Shown: positions 1-9,075 of the stretch, one piece after another | How the letters are laid out: each line of letters begins with the position of its first letter | Position numbering within the stretch: the stretch's first letter is position 1 | From: Maricurvus nonylphenolicus | Lineage (GTDB): Bacteria > Pseudomonadota > Gammaproteobacteria > Pseudomonadales > Cellvibrionaceae | Assembly (NCBI RefSeq): GCF_042854845.1 | Contig: NZ_AP031498.1 | Coordinates: 3,906,001 to 3,970,000, forward strand | DNA length: 64,000 bases | Direction: 5' to 3' | The notes under the pieces: model-generated | Database searches by the model: none | Seen by the model: only the letters and a program-made list of their open reading frames with translations | Told to the model about the DNA's origin: nothing | Program-made: the position numbers and the translations under genes

Positions 1-304
1 AAATATCCCGCAACTCGTTTTCTTTATAGGCAGCGGAAAATACATGCACTTCACCGCCATATTCTTCACGCCCGAGGCGCGCTTCGTGTAAACCGCTGGC
101 GCACGTGCCGGTTAAAAAACGCCCTACCAGGGGGGCCAGGCTCCACATGGAAAAGGCTTTTAATGCACTGAGTATTTTGGCCCCGCTTTCCACATGCACA
201 CGATCGAGCAGTTTTAAATTGCGCTCAAGGGATACCTCGTCTACCACAAAGCATGGCGACGGCACGCGGCGGGAATCGAATTTTCGGAACGGGCTATCCT
301 TCAT
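1..304 (-). CDS. nspC: Carboxynorspermidine decarboxylase, 5' part (runs off the left edge)
   Basis: Read from the ATG at 304, the first 101 codons give a protein whose PSPCFVVDE start and ALKAFSMW motif match carboxynorspermidine/carboxyspermidine decarboxylases, which are PLP enzymes of the fold-III (alanine racemase-like) class. The lysine at about residue 49 in ALKAFSMW is the expected PLP-binding lysine. The TGTCASGLHEARLG and EEYGGEVHVFSAAYKE stretches also fit the family. The enzyme makes norspermidine or spermidine in the alternative polyamine pathway, normally together with carboxynorspermidine dehydrogenase, which would lie outside the window. The C-terminal three quarters are missing only because the window ends. 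The family call is firm; carboxynorspermidine versus carboxyspermidine as substrate cannot be decided here. Confidence 0.85.
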   Translation of the reverse strand, partial: MKDSPFRKFDSRRVPSPCFVVDEVSLERNLKLLDRVHVESGAKILSALKAFSMWSLAPLVGRFLTGTCASGLHEARLGREEYGGEVHVFSAAYKENELRDI

Positions 305-361
305 AGAATTCTGAATCTCGACACTTTATAGATTCTTTTGCTATTCGCCTGTAATTCATGG

Positions 362-381
362 ATTCCCGCCTGCGCGGGAAT
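362..381. repeat. Short perfect palindrome ATTCCCGC/GCGGGAAT
   Basis: Eight-base arms ATTCCCGC and GCGGGAAT flank a CTGC centre, in the leader upstream of nspC. Palindromes of this kind are dispersed repeats in many proteobacteria. Only one copy is present in this window, so repeat status here is inferred. Confidence 0.4.
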
Positions 382-454
382 GGCGAAAAGCGTTTCCATT
401 TTCCTTATATTCAGGATAGCAGGCTAAACGGTGACGGATGTGACACTTGCGATA

Positions 455-481
455 CAAAAAAAGGCCGGCAAAAGCCGGCCT
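455..481 (-). terminator. Rho-independent terminator of the cytochrome gene
   Basis: On the minus strand an 8-bp perfect stem (AGGCCGGC/GCCGGCCT) with a four-T loop is followed by a run of seven T. It lies about 70 nt past the stop codon at 554. Before it come a hairpin with a UUCG tetraloop (491-510) and a CU-rich GTCTCTCTC linker. This arrangement recurs at 43114-43186. Confidence 0.85.
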
Positions 482-553
482 GAGAGAGACGCCCGATCCG
501 AAGACCGGGCTAGGGAGGAAACTTACTTAAAATAATCGTTAAATCTAAGGCGA

Positions 554-3500
554 TTAAGCCTCGTCACCATTGAGTTGACCGTCTTCGTCGCGGTCAAGAC
601 CCACACGGTAACCGGAACCTGGAGGTACACAGGTAAAGGTCAGTGCGTTGCCGTCTTGCTGTGCCCAAGCTTTCAGATCCGCTTTGGAAATGTCTGCTTC
701 ACCGGCACGGTCAGTGCTGTAGCTGTCGCTGCCTGGGTTAAACAGGAAGCCGCGAGACTCACCATCAACCACACCTTGTGCAACCAGATCACACTCGGTT
801 ACCTGACCACCCAGGATCTTGGAGATAAAGCCAGTACCAGCGCGGTTCTCCAGCAGGTTTACACGGTTACGACGCGCGTTGTTGGCATTGTCATCCAGGG
901 TGATTTGCTGGCCAACGATAGGCGCCATATCACTGTCGAATTCCAATACGTAGTCAGCCAAGCCCAAACGTACAGTGTCGTTAGGAATACCCACGCGACC
1001 GAAGTTGGTGTCACAACCAGCCCAGTCAGGCAGGCCTTCCTGTGCACAGGTCAGCTGACCGTTATCAAATACACCGCCGCCCAGGAAGTTGAACAGCATA
1101 TCGGTAGCACCGTCATGCAGGAAACCAAAACCACGGATCTGGTCACCCTGGTGCTCATCGGTAATAGATGGACGGAAGCCGTTACGACTTGGCAGACCAA
1201 ACATACCTACACGCTGGTACAGGTTACGGAAATGCGGGGTTTTGAGGATTTGCATTTCACCACCGGTGGATACGGTACCGTCACCACCGAAGTGACCTTT
1301 AGCCAGATCAACAGTATGACAACCTTCACAGTTCACACCATCGGCTTCTGGGCCATTTTCAGGGTAGTCAGTTGCAGAACCATCGGAACGACGATCACCG
1401 TGGAAGAAAGCGGCACCACGCTGCGCTGATTCACTGAAACCGTTGTTCAGTTTACGCAGTGGGTTTGGCTGCAGCTGGACGGCCAACATAAAGTCAGCAA
1501 ATTTATCCATGTCCTCTTCCAGCGCTACACGCTCGGCAGATTTGTTCTCGGCTTCAACACCGCCTTCCAAATCAATGTCCATACCCAGCAGGCCTTCAAA
1601 CGCCACGATGAAGTTTTTGAACGACAACTTCTCATCCAGCGCTTCATGGTCACCGGTATCCGGATCACCGTTTCCGTCTGCATCGTAATCGGTACCGAAG
1701 TAACCGGTCACGCGGTCAGCACGCCAGTGCATGTGGCCCATGGTGGACATACCGCGCATGGTTTGCGTGTTCATTGGGCCCTTCTGGGCGGCAATGGTAC
1801 GCAGATCACCGTTACCGTTAATCAACGGACGGAAGAAGAAACAACCAGGATCATTTTCATCGTAGTCACAATCCAGGTCCGCCAGGTGATCACCGAAGAA
1901 CGGGTTCGAGTTAAAGCCGTTGCTACCATCCGGGTTACCCAGGTTCCAGGTCAGGTGGTCCATGTCACCAAATACGTGACAGCTGGCACAGCTGGATTCA
2001 CCATTGGATGAAGTACGGTTGGCGTCATACAACATAAAGCGACCGGCAATCACATGCTCTGGCTCCGGGTTGTACATGGCCACTTCCTGACGCTCGGCAC
2101 CGGTGGTGGCATCGATCACTTTCACACTGTTGTCGAAGCGGGTCAGTACATACAGCTGGCCGTTGTTGCCGTTGGAATTTTCATCCAGCAACAGCCCCAT
2201 TGGACCACCTTCAACATCAATGTGATAAGCAGAAGCCTGAGTTGGATCGAACTCGTTACCGGTACCGTCCCACAGGTTGTCGTTTTCCAACTGTGCGGTG
2301 CTGTAAACAGCTACCTTGTCAGAACCTACAGCTGCCACGTACAGGGTAGTACCGTCGGAGCTTACTGCCATTTGCATAGGTGTGGATACGGAGTGACGCT
2401 TGGTTTCCGGATCGGCTTTCAGCACAGAGTAATCAATGTGACGGTTCAGGTGACGCGGCTTAACGCTTTCGTCAGCGGGATCAATCACAGTAATTTGCGC
2501 GTGGGCAATATTACCTTGAACGGTTGAACCACCGCGGATACCTGGGCCTTCAAAACGGATATGGTTCTGCGCATCAGTGTTGGATACGTAGATCTTGCCG
2601 TTAACCGGGTTAACCGCCATGTTGAACAACGTAGTACCTACGTGCTCGTAGTCGGCAACCTGCTCCAGGGTGTTTGCATTAACCGCAAACACATCGTGGT
2701 CTGGCAGGGTAAAGCGAATGGCGTTGGAGTAGTTCAAGCCACGGCTGTCTTCCCAGCGACCATTTTCGTTGTTGTACTTAACGATCATGCCTTCCCACGG
2801 CTGCTGCTCGCCACTGGCATCAGTACTTGGCAGTGGACGACCTTTTGGCAAGCGCTTGCGGCTCATACCGTTAGGGGAAGCAGAAGCATCGCGGCGAGGA
2901 ATATTACCCGCAACACAGGGCTGGTTGCCGTTACGGTTTTCGCCAGTACCTTGAGATCCGTCAGCCGGGAAACCTGCCGGGGTATCTTCAAAGCCCAGAC
3001 ACATCACCGATTGGTGAACCACAGAGGTCTGGTTACCGGAGTTAAATACCGCGGTGTAAACGGTGTTGCCGTCGGCACTCACTTCCAGAGCACGTGGGGT
3101 ATCACCGTACATGGACAAAATTTTCGCTGGCTTGCCGCCCAGCGCATTGCCCAGATTGTTGGTGTTAAATACCCATACGTCGGAACGACCAACGCTTGGG
3201 GTATGTGTATCCGGGCCACCGGCACCATCAACGTTTTTAATAGAACCATGCTCACGGTGCTGACCACGGTGTGCAGTGGTTACGAAAGCCTTACCTTTGG
3301 CAAAGACGATATCGCGCGGCTCATCACCTACCAACAGGGTACGTGATACGTGTGGCTGTGCCGCACTGGTATCCACAATACTTACCGAGTCGGAAAGGTG
3401 GTTTACAACCCATACCTCATTGGCATTGCGCACGGCGACAGCAACAGGCTCCATACCCACAGGGATAGAGGCTGAAGGCGTCAGGTTACCGTTGGCGCCA

Positions 3501-3691
3501 ATATTGAAAACTTCCAGGGTGTTGTCCGGCGTGTTTGTTACATAGAGCTTGTTTCCGGCCTGGGCGATGGGGCGCACAGGAGCAGATTCAAACGCAACAA
3601 ACGACGGGGACTGTTGTGCAAACAGCTGTGCAGACGACACCATTGCGGCACCTGCAGCCATCAGCTTCAGTGATGTTTTAAGAATATTCAC
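554..3691 (-). CDS. Exported YVTN-type beta-propeller protein fused to a di-heme cytochrome c peroxidase-like domain
   Basis: About 1045 residues. A Sec signal peptide (to about residue 27, ending SSAQLFAQQ) leads to a beta-propeller of YVTN-like repeats (about 35-550: KLYVTNTPDN, VWVVNHLSDS, LYVAAVGSDKVAVYS). A cytochrome part with two CXXCH haem sites follows: CASCH at about 568-572 and CEGCH at about 788-792. Homologues are periplasmic redox proteins of the cytochrome c peroxidase/MauG superfamily; the substrate is unknown. GTG at 3691 is preferred because GGAGAG sits 7 nt upstream; a GTG at 3706 is also in frame but would put that Shine-Dalgarno inside the gene. It is divergent from a TetR gene, which may regulate it (inference). 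The terminator is at 455-481. Confidence 0.8.
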   Translation of the reverse strand: MNILKTSLKLMAAGAAMVSSAQLFAQQSPSFVAFESAPVRPIAQAGNKLYVTNTPDNTLEVFNIGANGNLTPSASIPVGMEPVAVAVRNANEVWVVNHLSDSVSIVDTSAAQPHVSRTLLVGDEPRDIVFAKGKAFVTTAHRGQHREHGSIKNVDGAGGPDTHTPSVGRSDVWVFNTNNLGNALGGKPAKILSMYGDTPRALEVSADGNTVYTAVFNSGNQTSVVHQSVMCLGFEDTPAGFPADGSQGTGENRNGNQPCVAGNIPRRDASASPNGMSRKRLPKGRPLPSTDASGEQQPWEGMIVKYNNENGRWEDSRGLNYSNAIRFTLPDHDVFAVNANTLEQVADYEHVGTTLFNMAVNPVNGKIYVSNTDAQNHIRFEGPGIRGGSTVQGNIAHAQITVIDPADESVKPRHLNRHIDYSVLKADPETKRHSVSTPMQMAVSSDGTTLYVAAVGSDKVAVYSTAQLENDNLWDGTGNEFDPTQASAYHIDVEGGPMGLLLDENSNGNNGQLYVLTRFDNSVKVIDATTGAERQEVAMYNPEPEHVIAGRFMLYDANRTSSNGESSCASCHVFGDMDHLTWNLGNPDGSNGFNSNPFFGDHLADLDCDYDENDPGCFFFRPLINGNGDLRTIAAQKGPMNTQTMRGMSTMGHMHWRADRVTGYFGTDYDADGNGDPDTGDHEALDEKLSFKNFIVAFEGLLGMDIDLEGGVEAENKSAERVALEEDMDKFADFMLAVQLQPNPLRKLNNGFSESAQRGAAFFHGDRRSDGSATDYPENGPEADGVNCEGCHTVDLAKGHFGGDGTVSTGGEMQILKTPHFRNLYQRVGMFGLPSRNGFRPSITDEHQGDQIRGFGFLHDGATDMLFNFLGGGVFDNGQLTCAQEGLPDWAGCDTNFGRVGIPNDTVRLGLADYVLEFDSDMAPIVGQQITLDDNANNARRNRVNLLENRAGTGFISKILGGQVTECDLVAQGVVDGESRGFLFNPGSDSYSTDRAGEADISKADLKAWAQQDGNALTFTCVPPGSGYRVGLDRDEDGQLNGDEA

Positions 3692-3706
3692 GGTTATTCT
3701 CTCCAC

Positions 3707-4130
3707 CAGTCATTATTATCAAAGAGACTTGCAAGGCGTTCGTCAGGCACCCCACAAATGGGCGAACAGATCACTCCTTGTGAGAGTGTTTCCGGCACGA
3801 CGGATACATCATGGTTGTACTGGCAATCTGGACAACCGAACCTTAGTGGCGCACTCAGAGGCTCTCAATAGAGGCAGGGCTTAGGTTGTAACAGGTGGGA
3901 GGCTAGCAGCAGGGATTGCGATCGTACGTTCAATCATGCAAACTCTATCTTGCGCAATCGCTCAAAAAACCCCCTCCAAATAAAGACTTTCATTTTTGTG
4001 ACACTGGATATAGAATCATTAGCGCCCCTTATGGGACAATTTTGACTCATTTAAAACATAAAAACATTAGCAACGGCGATCTTATCCCCCAACCGAATAA
4101 GGAGGCGGAAGAAAGCCAGACATAGCGAAG
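3707..4130. promoter_or_regulatory. Divergent intergenic region between the cytochrome and TetR genes
   Basis: About 420 bp without a credible gene. It must hold promoters for both flanking genes. A TTGACT at 4042-4047 could be a -35 for the regulator, but the -10 at the right spacing (CATTAG) is poor. An AAGGAGG at about 4100 lies too far from the start codon to serve it. No convincing palindromic TetR operator was found by eye. Confidence 0.35.
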
Positions 4131-4139
4131 GTGGCAACC

Positions 4140-4877
4140 GTGATTAAGCAAACCAATATTGAGTATCTGGGCCGCAAGGCCAAACGCTCCGACAGTCAGG
4201 CAACCCTCAACGCAATCCTAGAGGCGACCCTGTTGATTATTGCTGCAGAAGGGATCAGTGGCATCAGGCACAGGTTAGTGGCCAAACGCGCTGGCGTCCC
4301 GATTGGTGCCATCTCCTATTACTTTAAAAACAAGTCGGACCTGATTGCCGATGCGTTTATGTTCTATATCGAACATACCCATGAATACACCCAGGCGATT
4401 CGGGACAAGACCAACAACCTGCTGAGTAACCGCAGCCGGGCGGAATTGGAAATTCCCGAGGTACGCCGCTCTATCGCCAAACTGCTGGGCGACTATATTG
4501 CTGACTATACCGAGCTGGTAAAAAGTCATCGCACGTATCAGATTGTCGATCAGGCGTTTCGTCACGAAGCGGTACGCAACCCGCGCCTGGCACAGTTGAT
4601 TGGCGCCAGCGACAAACACGATATCGAAACCTTCGCCAAGTTTTTTGAGCGCTTGGGCTCACCGGATCCGGAAGCGGATGCGATGATGATTTTGCCTACC
4701 TGCTGGTACTTGAGTGAGGAGTCATTACTGCACGGTGACAATGCGGAAACCAAGGAGCGCGTGCGGGCAATGATTCAGCACACCTGTTTGCGTTTGATCG
4801 CTGCGCCGCAACCGGAAGTGGTCGCGCCGGTGAAGAAAACCGTGAGTTATGCCGGCAATGCCGTAAGAATCGGCTAG
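4140..4877 (+). CDS. TetR/AcrR-family transcriptional regulator
   Basis: The N-terminal helix-turn-helix is typical of TetR proteins (TLNAILEATLLIIAAEGISG, then LVAKRAGVPIGAISYYFKNK, about residues 20-65). A helical ligand-binding domain of about 150 residues follows. The best start is GTG at 4140 with CGAAGG 8 nt upstream; an in-frame GTG at 4131 would overlap that Shine-Dalgarno. The gene diverges from the propeller-cytochrome gene, which is the natural target candidate. The inducer is unknown. The coding region ends 7 bp before a repeat doublet at 4885. Confidence 0.85.
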   Translation: MIKQTNIEYLGRKAKRSDSQATLNAILEATLLIIAAEGISGIRHRLVAKRAGVPIGAISYYFKNKSDLIADAFMFYIEHTHEYTQAIRDKTNNLLSNRSRAELEIPEVRRSIAKLLGDYIADYTELVKSHRTYQIVDQAFRHEAVRNPRLAQLIGASDKHDIETFAKFFERLGSPDPEADAMMILPTCWYLSEESLLHGDNAETKERVRAMIQHTCLRLIAAPQPEVVAPVKKTVSYAGNAVRIG

Positions 4878-4884
4878 CACGGAC

Positions 4885-4982
4885 GGGGTCCGACCCTACG
4901 GGTCGTACCCCACTTAAGAACACCGCTCTCTAATGAAAGCACTCTGTAGAGAGATGGGGTCTGACCCGCAGGGTCAGACCCC
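4885..4982. repeat. REPIN-like hairpin doublet, locus 1
   Basis: Two 27-bp imperfect palindromes at 4885-4911 (arm GGGGTCCGACCC, one stem mismatch) and 4956-4982 (arm GGGGTCTGACCC, perfect 12-bp stem, 3-nt loop), separated by 44 bp. They sit between the TetR stop and the aspS terminator. Confidence 0.9.
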
Positions 4983-4994
4983 GCCGTAATTCAT

Positions 4995-5024
4995 AAAAAA
5001 GGGCGACCTACTGGCCGCCCTTTC
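4995..5024 (-). terminator. Terminator of aspS
   Basis: On the minus strand AAAGGGCG pairs with CGCCCTTT around a 10-nt loop, followed by a T run. It lies about 25 bp past the aspS stop codon. Confidence 0.8.
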
Positions 5025-5047
5025 TCGAAAACCGCTTTTAGTAAAAC

Positions 5048-6817
5048 TTAAGCGTTGCTTTCTTTTTTCTTCACGCGAATATTCAATTCACGCAGCTGCT
5101 CCAGATCAACCTGACCCGGTGCGTCAGTCATCACACAACCTGCAGTCTGGGTTTTCGGGAAGGCAATTACGTCACGAATAGAATCGGCGCCGGTCATCAG
5201 CATGATCAGGCGATCTAAACCAAACGCCAGACCAGCATGCGGTGGAGCACCGTACTTCAGAGCGTCCAGCAGGAAGCCGAACTTCTCACGCTGCTCTTCT
5301 TCGTCAATACCCAGTACTTCAAATACTGCCTGCTGCATGGACTGGTTGTGGATACGCACAGAACCACCGCCCAACTCACAACCGTTCAGTACCATATCGT
5401 AAGCACGGGACAGGGCTGTTGCAGGGTTGGCTTTCAGCTCTTCCGGGGTACAGCTTGGTGCAGTGAACGGGTGGTGCAGAGAGGTCAGCACGCCATCGTC
5501 CACTTCTTCGAACATTGGGAAATCAACAACCCACAGTGGCGCCCACTCGCAGGTGTACAGGTTCAGGTCTTCACCCAGCTTGCAGCGCAGTGCGCCCAGG
5601 GCTTCGGTAACAACCTTAATGGTGTCAGCACCGAAGAAAACGATATCACCGTTGGCAGCGCCTAAACGCTCCATGATGTTCATGGTCACTTCATCGCCCA
5701 GGAACTTGATGATTGGGGACTGCAGGCCTTCAACACCTTTCTCGATTTCGTTGACCTTGATCCAGGCCAGACCTTTCGCACCGTAAATACCCACGAACTT
5801 GGTGTAGCCGTCGATTTGCTTACGGGAAATTTCCGCACCACCAGGTACTTTCAGTGCAGTTACGCGGCACTTAGGATCGTTAGCTGGACCAGCGAACACT
5901 TTAAAGTCGATGTCTTTCAGCAGGTCTTTAATTTCTACCAGTTCCAGCGGGATACGCATGTCTGGTTTGTCGGAACCGTACTTCTCCATCGCCTCGGCGT
6001 ACGGCATACGTGGGAAGTCACCCAGGTCTACGTCTTTCAGGCTTTGGAAGATTTCGCGAATCATGCCTTCGGTGATGCTCATCACCTGCTCGTCATCCAT
6101 AAAGGAAGTTTCGATATCGATCTGGGTAAATTCTGGCTGACGGTCAGCACGCAGATCTTCATCGCGGAAACACTTGGCGATTTGGTAATAACGATCGAAA
6201 CCGGACACCATCAACAGCTGCTTAAACAGCTGTGGGGATTGTGGCAGTGCGAAGAACTTACCTTCGTGGGTACGGGAAGGTACCAGGTAGTCACGGGCAC
6301 CTTCCGGGGTCGCACGGGTCAGGATTGGGGTTTCGATATCCAGGAAGCCGTTGTCGTCTAGGTAGTTACGGATCGCGTTGGTCACTTTAGAGCGGAAACG
6401 CAGGTTGTGCTGCATGTCCTTGCGACGCAGGTCAACGTAGCGATATTTTAAGCGAATATCTTCACCCACATTCTCATCGTGCAGTGGGAAAGGTGTGGTC
6501 TCGGCTTCGTTCAGAATCTCCAGCTCCAGGCCGTATACCTCAACTTCACCGGTGGCCATGTTCGGGTTAACGGTGGCTTCAGAACGGGCGCGAACCTTAC
6601 CTTTTACCTGCAGTACGTATTCGGTACGCACCTTGTCGGCCAGCTCAAAGTTGGTGCCTACATCCGGATCAAATACCACCTGCACAATACCGTCGCGGTC
6701 ACGCAGGTCGATAAAAATCACACCGCCGTGGTCACGGCGACGGTCGACCCAACCACAGAGGGTAACTTCCTGGTCAATAAAAGAGGCATTCAGAGCGCCG
6801 CAATACTGGGTGCGCAT
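5048..6817 (-). CDS. aspS: Aspartyl-tRNA synthetase
   Basis: 589 residues, the normal length for a bacterial AspRS. An N-terminal OB-fold anticodon-binding domain (GWVDRRRDHGGVIFIDLRDR) precedes a class II catalytic core. The core has motif 2 (FRDEDLRADRQPEFTQID) and motif 3 (GLAFGLDRLIMLMTG), with the bacterial GAD insertion between them (about 290-420). It charges tRNA-Asp, and possibly also tRNA-Asn; that cannot be told by eye. It follows an FmdB-type gene on the same strand (56 bp gap), a common pairing. A terminator and a repeat doublet follow it, so genes such as yebC that often lie downstream are not adjacent here. Confidence 0.97.
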   Translation of the reverse strand: MRTQYCGALNASFIDQEVTLCGWVDRRRDHGGVIFIDLRDRDGIVQVVFDPDVGTNFELADKVRTEYVLQVKGKVRARSEATVNPNMATGEVEVYGLELEILNEAETTPFPLHDENVGEDIRLKYRYVDLRRKDMQHNLRFRSKVTNAIRNYLDDNGFLDIETPILTRATPEGARDYLVPSRTHEGKFFALPQSPQLFKQLLMVSGFDRYYQIAKCFRDEDLRADRQPEFTQIDIETSFMDDEQVMSITEGMIREIFQSLKDVDLGDFPRMPYAEAMEKYGSDKPDMRIPLELVEIKDLLKDIDFKVFAGPANDPKCRVTALKVPGGAEISRKQIDGYTKFVGIYGAKGLAWIKVNEIEKGVEGLQSPIIKFLGDEVTMNIMERLGAANGDIVFFGADTIKVVTEALGALRCKLGEDLNLYTCEWAPLWVVDFPMFEEVDDGVLTSLHHPFTAPSCTPEELKANPATALSRAYDMVLNGCELGGGSVRIHNQSMQQAVFEVLGIDEEEQREKFGFLLDALKYGAPPHAGLAFGLDRLIMLMTGADSIRDVIAFPKTQTAGCVMTDAPGQVDLEQLRELNIRVKKKESNA

Positions 6818-6872
6818 AGTGGAGATTCCTATTTATAGATAAAGAGTATAAAAGTTTTAAATCGCTATCAGG

Positions 6873-7136
6873 TTAAGCGTTTGCTGAAGCAGTGCTTGTG
6901 GAAGACGCAGCCTTGCTATCGCTTGAGCTGCCGCCTGCCAAATTCTTCTTACTACCGGTTTTAAAGTCAGTCTCGTACCAGCCACCGCCTTTCAGACGGA
7001 AACCTGCCGCCGAAATCAGCTTCTGTAGCTCAGCCTGCTCACAGGCCGGACAGTCCGTCAGCGGAGCATCGCTCATCTTCTGTAGCGCCTCCATCTGGTG
7101 GCCACAGGCATTGCACTGGTATTCATATATAGGCAT
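6873..7136 (-). CDS. FmdB-family zinc-ribbon protein
   Basis: 87 residues. The start MPIYEYQCNACGHQME with a second CPAC knuckle forms the four-cysteine zinc ribbon of the FmdB/CxxC_CXXC_SSSS family. A Gly/Trp core (GFRLKGGGWYETDFK) and a Ser/Ala-rich low-complexity tail follow. It lies directly upstream of aspS, an arrangement conserved in many gammaproteobacteria. AGAGG upstream of the ATG serves as ribosome site. The molecular role is not established. Confidence 0.9.
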   Translation of the reverse strand: MPIYEYQCNACGHQMEALQKMSDAPLTDCPACEQAELQKLISAAGFRLKGGGWYETDFKTGSKKNLAGGSSSDSKAASSTSTASANA

Positions 7137-7296
7137 TACAGCTAACCTCTTTCTACCTACAAAACCGAAAGGGGCGGCATTATACCCTAGCAGCCCGCTA
7201 CTATTAAACCTCTTAGACGGCCAATGTTAGCACCCACTAACAGCAAAATTAGCCCCCTATGCTATGCTGAAAAAACCAGCCTACAGGGAGGCATCC

Positions 7297-8424
7297 ATGC
7301 AAGTAGCCACGCGTGATGAGATATCCAGGGATCTGATCGATGATTTCTTCTACGACTTTAACGAATCCTACGAGCGCTGCGAACGCACCCTGATCGCCCT
7401 GGAGACCGATCCCGACAACCGCGAACTGAGTAATGACCTGTTTCGCTCCGTACATACCATCAAAGGCAACCTCATCTATATCGGCTTAAAAGAGCTGTGC
7501 CCCCTGCTGCAAAGCATTGAAGACCTGCTTGAACTGCTGCGTCTGGGTGAACTCACCTATGATGACCAGCTGAGCGATGTAGTGCTGCTGGCCATGGATA
7601 AAACCAAGCTGCTGGTCGATGAGAATATTTACAACCAGCCCTGCGATATCGACCAGGACATGTTTGATCGCATCTGTATCACCATTAGCGATATTGCCAA
7701 ACACACCGATAACGACCTGTCCCAGGCTATCTACGATGCCATTGTGCTAATGGATCCCAATACCCACCTGCAGCCACCTCAGATACAGGTACCGGTTGTC
7801 GATATAGCCAACGAAGCTATATCAGCCATGGCAGAACTGGGGGTAACCCCCAACGATGACATGCACTTTATTATGCAACTCTGCCCCGCCGTCGAAGAGC
7901 GATCGCAGTTTTGGCAAAACAATATTCACCGTATTGCCAATCTGTCACTGCGTATGAACCAGCAGGCCAATCGCCCGGTTGACCCCAATCAGTTGGCCAT
8001 GGCCGCTTATATGCACGATATCAGCATGGCATTTTTGCCGCTGGAGGTGTTGCATAAGGAAACCCCCTTTAACAGTCACGATAAAAAACTTATGCATGGC
8101 CATGTGCGAGTTAGCCACGATTTACTGCACAGAATGGGCGGTTGGGAAGAAGCCTGCGAAATCGTGTTACAACATCATGAACGTTGTAACGGTTCCGGTT
8201 ACCCGAAAGGCCTGAATGAAGACGAGATTTGCGACGGTGCCAAAATACTCGCCATTGCCGATACCTTCGATGCCTGTCGCTACGCTCGCGCCTATCGCAC
8301 CGACTTAAAACGTCCTCTGGTACGCGCTATTTTGGAAATCAACCGTCACGCAGGCGAACTATTCAGCCAGTACTGGGTGGGTATCTTTAACCAGGTTGCC
8401 AAGGCCAATTTCACCGTTCATTAA
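7297..8424 (+). CDS. Hpt-HD-GYP protein (phosphotransfer domain fused to a c-di-GMP phosphodiesterase-type domain)
   Basis: About 375 residues. An N-terminal histidine phosphotransfer domain has the motif VHTIKGN with the phospho-acceptor at His53. The C-terminal HD-GYP domain has HD at 240-241, the HHERCNGSGYP signature with GYP at 301-303, and DTFDACRYARAYR. HD-GYP domains hydrolyse c-di-GMP; joining one to Hpt suggests input from a phosphorelay, although no kinase is adjacent. ATG 7297 is chosen because AGGGAGG lies 5 nt upstream; an in-frame ATG at 7264 has no such site. Not all metal ligands could be confirmed by eye. Confidence 0.85.
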   Translation: MQVATRDEISRDLIDDFFYDFNESYERCERTLIALETDPDNRELSNDLFRSVHTIKGNLIYIGLKELCPLLQSIEDLLELLRLGELTYDDQLSDVVLLAMDKTKLLVDENIYNQPCDIDQDMFDRICITISDIAKHTDNDLSQAIYDAIVLMDPNTHLQPPQIQVPVVDIANEAISAMAELGVTPNDDMHFIMQLCPAVEERSQFWQNNIHRIANLSLRMNQQANRPVDPNQLAMAAYMHDISMAFLPLEVLHKETPFNSHDKKLMHGHVRVSHDLLHRMGGWEEACEIVLQHHERCNGSGYPKGLNEDEICDGAKILAIADTFDACRYARAYRTDLKRPLVRAILEINRHAGELFSQYWVGIFNQVAKANFTVH

Positions 8425-8645
8425 GGGCCATATGGCTCCAAACGTCACCTGAAGCTAAAAAACACTATAAATTACGGCTTTTTTCGCTTTTTTCTTAAAA
8501 AACCTGTTGCCGATAAGGGTTTTATCCTTTATACATAGCACCAGCTGCAACGAACCGCAGCTCGACACTATAAAACAAGGCTTTTTTGGCCGTTTAATAG
8601 GTCGCTATATAACAATTATCAAAACCACATAGGAAGGAACTCCTT

Positions 8646-9050
8646 ATGGCCGCCAAAAAAGCTGCTGCAAAGAAAAAAGCCCCTGCCAAAAAAGCACCTG
8701 CAAAAAAAGCCGCTGCTGCTCCAGCTAAGAAAATCAAAGCTGTTTCAGAGCGTTACTCCAAGACTCAAATCCTGAATCAAATCGCCGAAAACACCGAGCT
8801 GAGCAAGAAGCAGGTTCAGTCTGTTATCGACGAGCTGACCGATATCATTGAAGGTCACGTTAAGAAGCGTGCTTGCGGTGAATTCGTTCTGCCAGGTCTG
8901 CTGAAAATCACCACCGTGAAAAAGCCTGCTGTTAAAGCTCGCAAAGGTATCAACCCGTTCACCGGTGAAGAGACCATGTTTAAAGCCAAGCCTGCCAGCA
9001 CTCAGGTTAAGGTACGTCCTCTGAAGAAGCTGAAGGATATGGCTGTATAA
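8646..9050 (+). CDS. HU-family DNA-binding protein with a lysine/alanine-rich N-terminal tail
   Basis: 134 residues. The first 30 or so are a histone H1-like tail of AAKK, APAKK and AAAPAKK units. The rest is an HU/IHF fold (about 40-130: SKTQILNQIAENTELSK, GEFVLPGLLKI, then KARKGINPFTGEE in the DNA-embracing arm). Classic HU is about 90 residues, so the tail is an addition. It probably compacts DNA. The gene stands alone with its own promoter region (8425-8645) and a strong terminator at 9076-9119. Confidence 0.9.
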   Translation: MAAKKAAAKKKAPAKKAPAKKAAAAPAKKIKAVSERYSKTQILNQIAENTELSKKQVQSVIDELTDIIEGHVKKRACGEFVLPGLLKITTVKKPAVKARKGINPFTGEETMFKAKPASTQVKVRPLKKLKDMAV

Positions 9051-9075
9051 GTCATAGCTTCATTTCTTTGAAGAC

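Noticed and set aside
575..1429. Long open frame of 284 codons opposite the cytochrome gene
   Set aside because: It lies wholly within the antisense strand of a well-supported gene and has no protein-family character.
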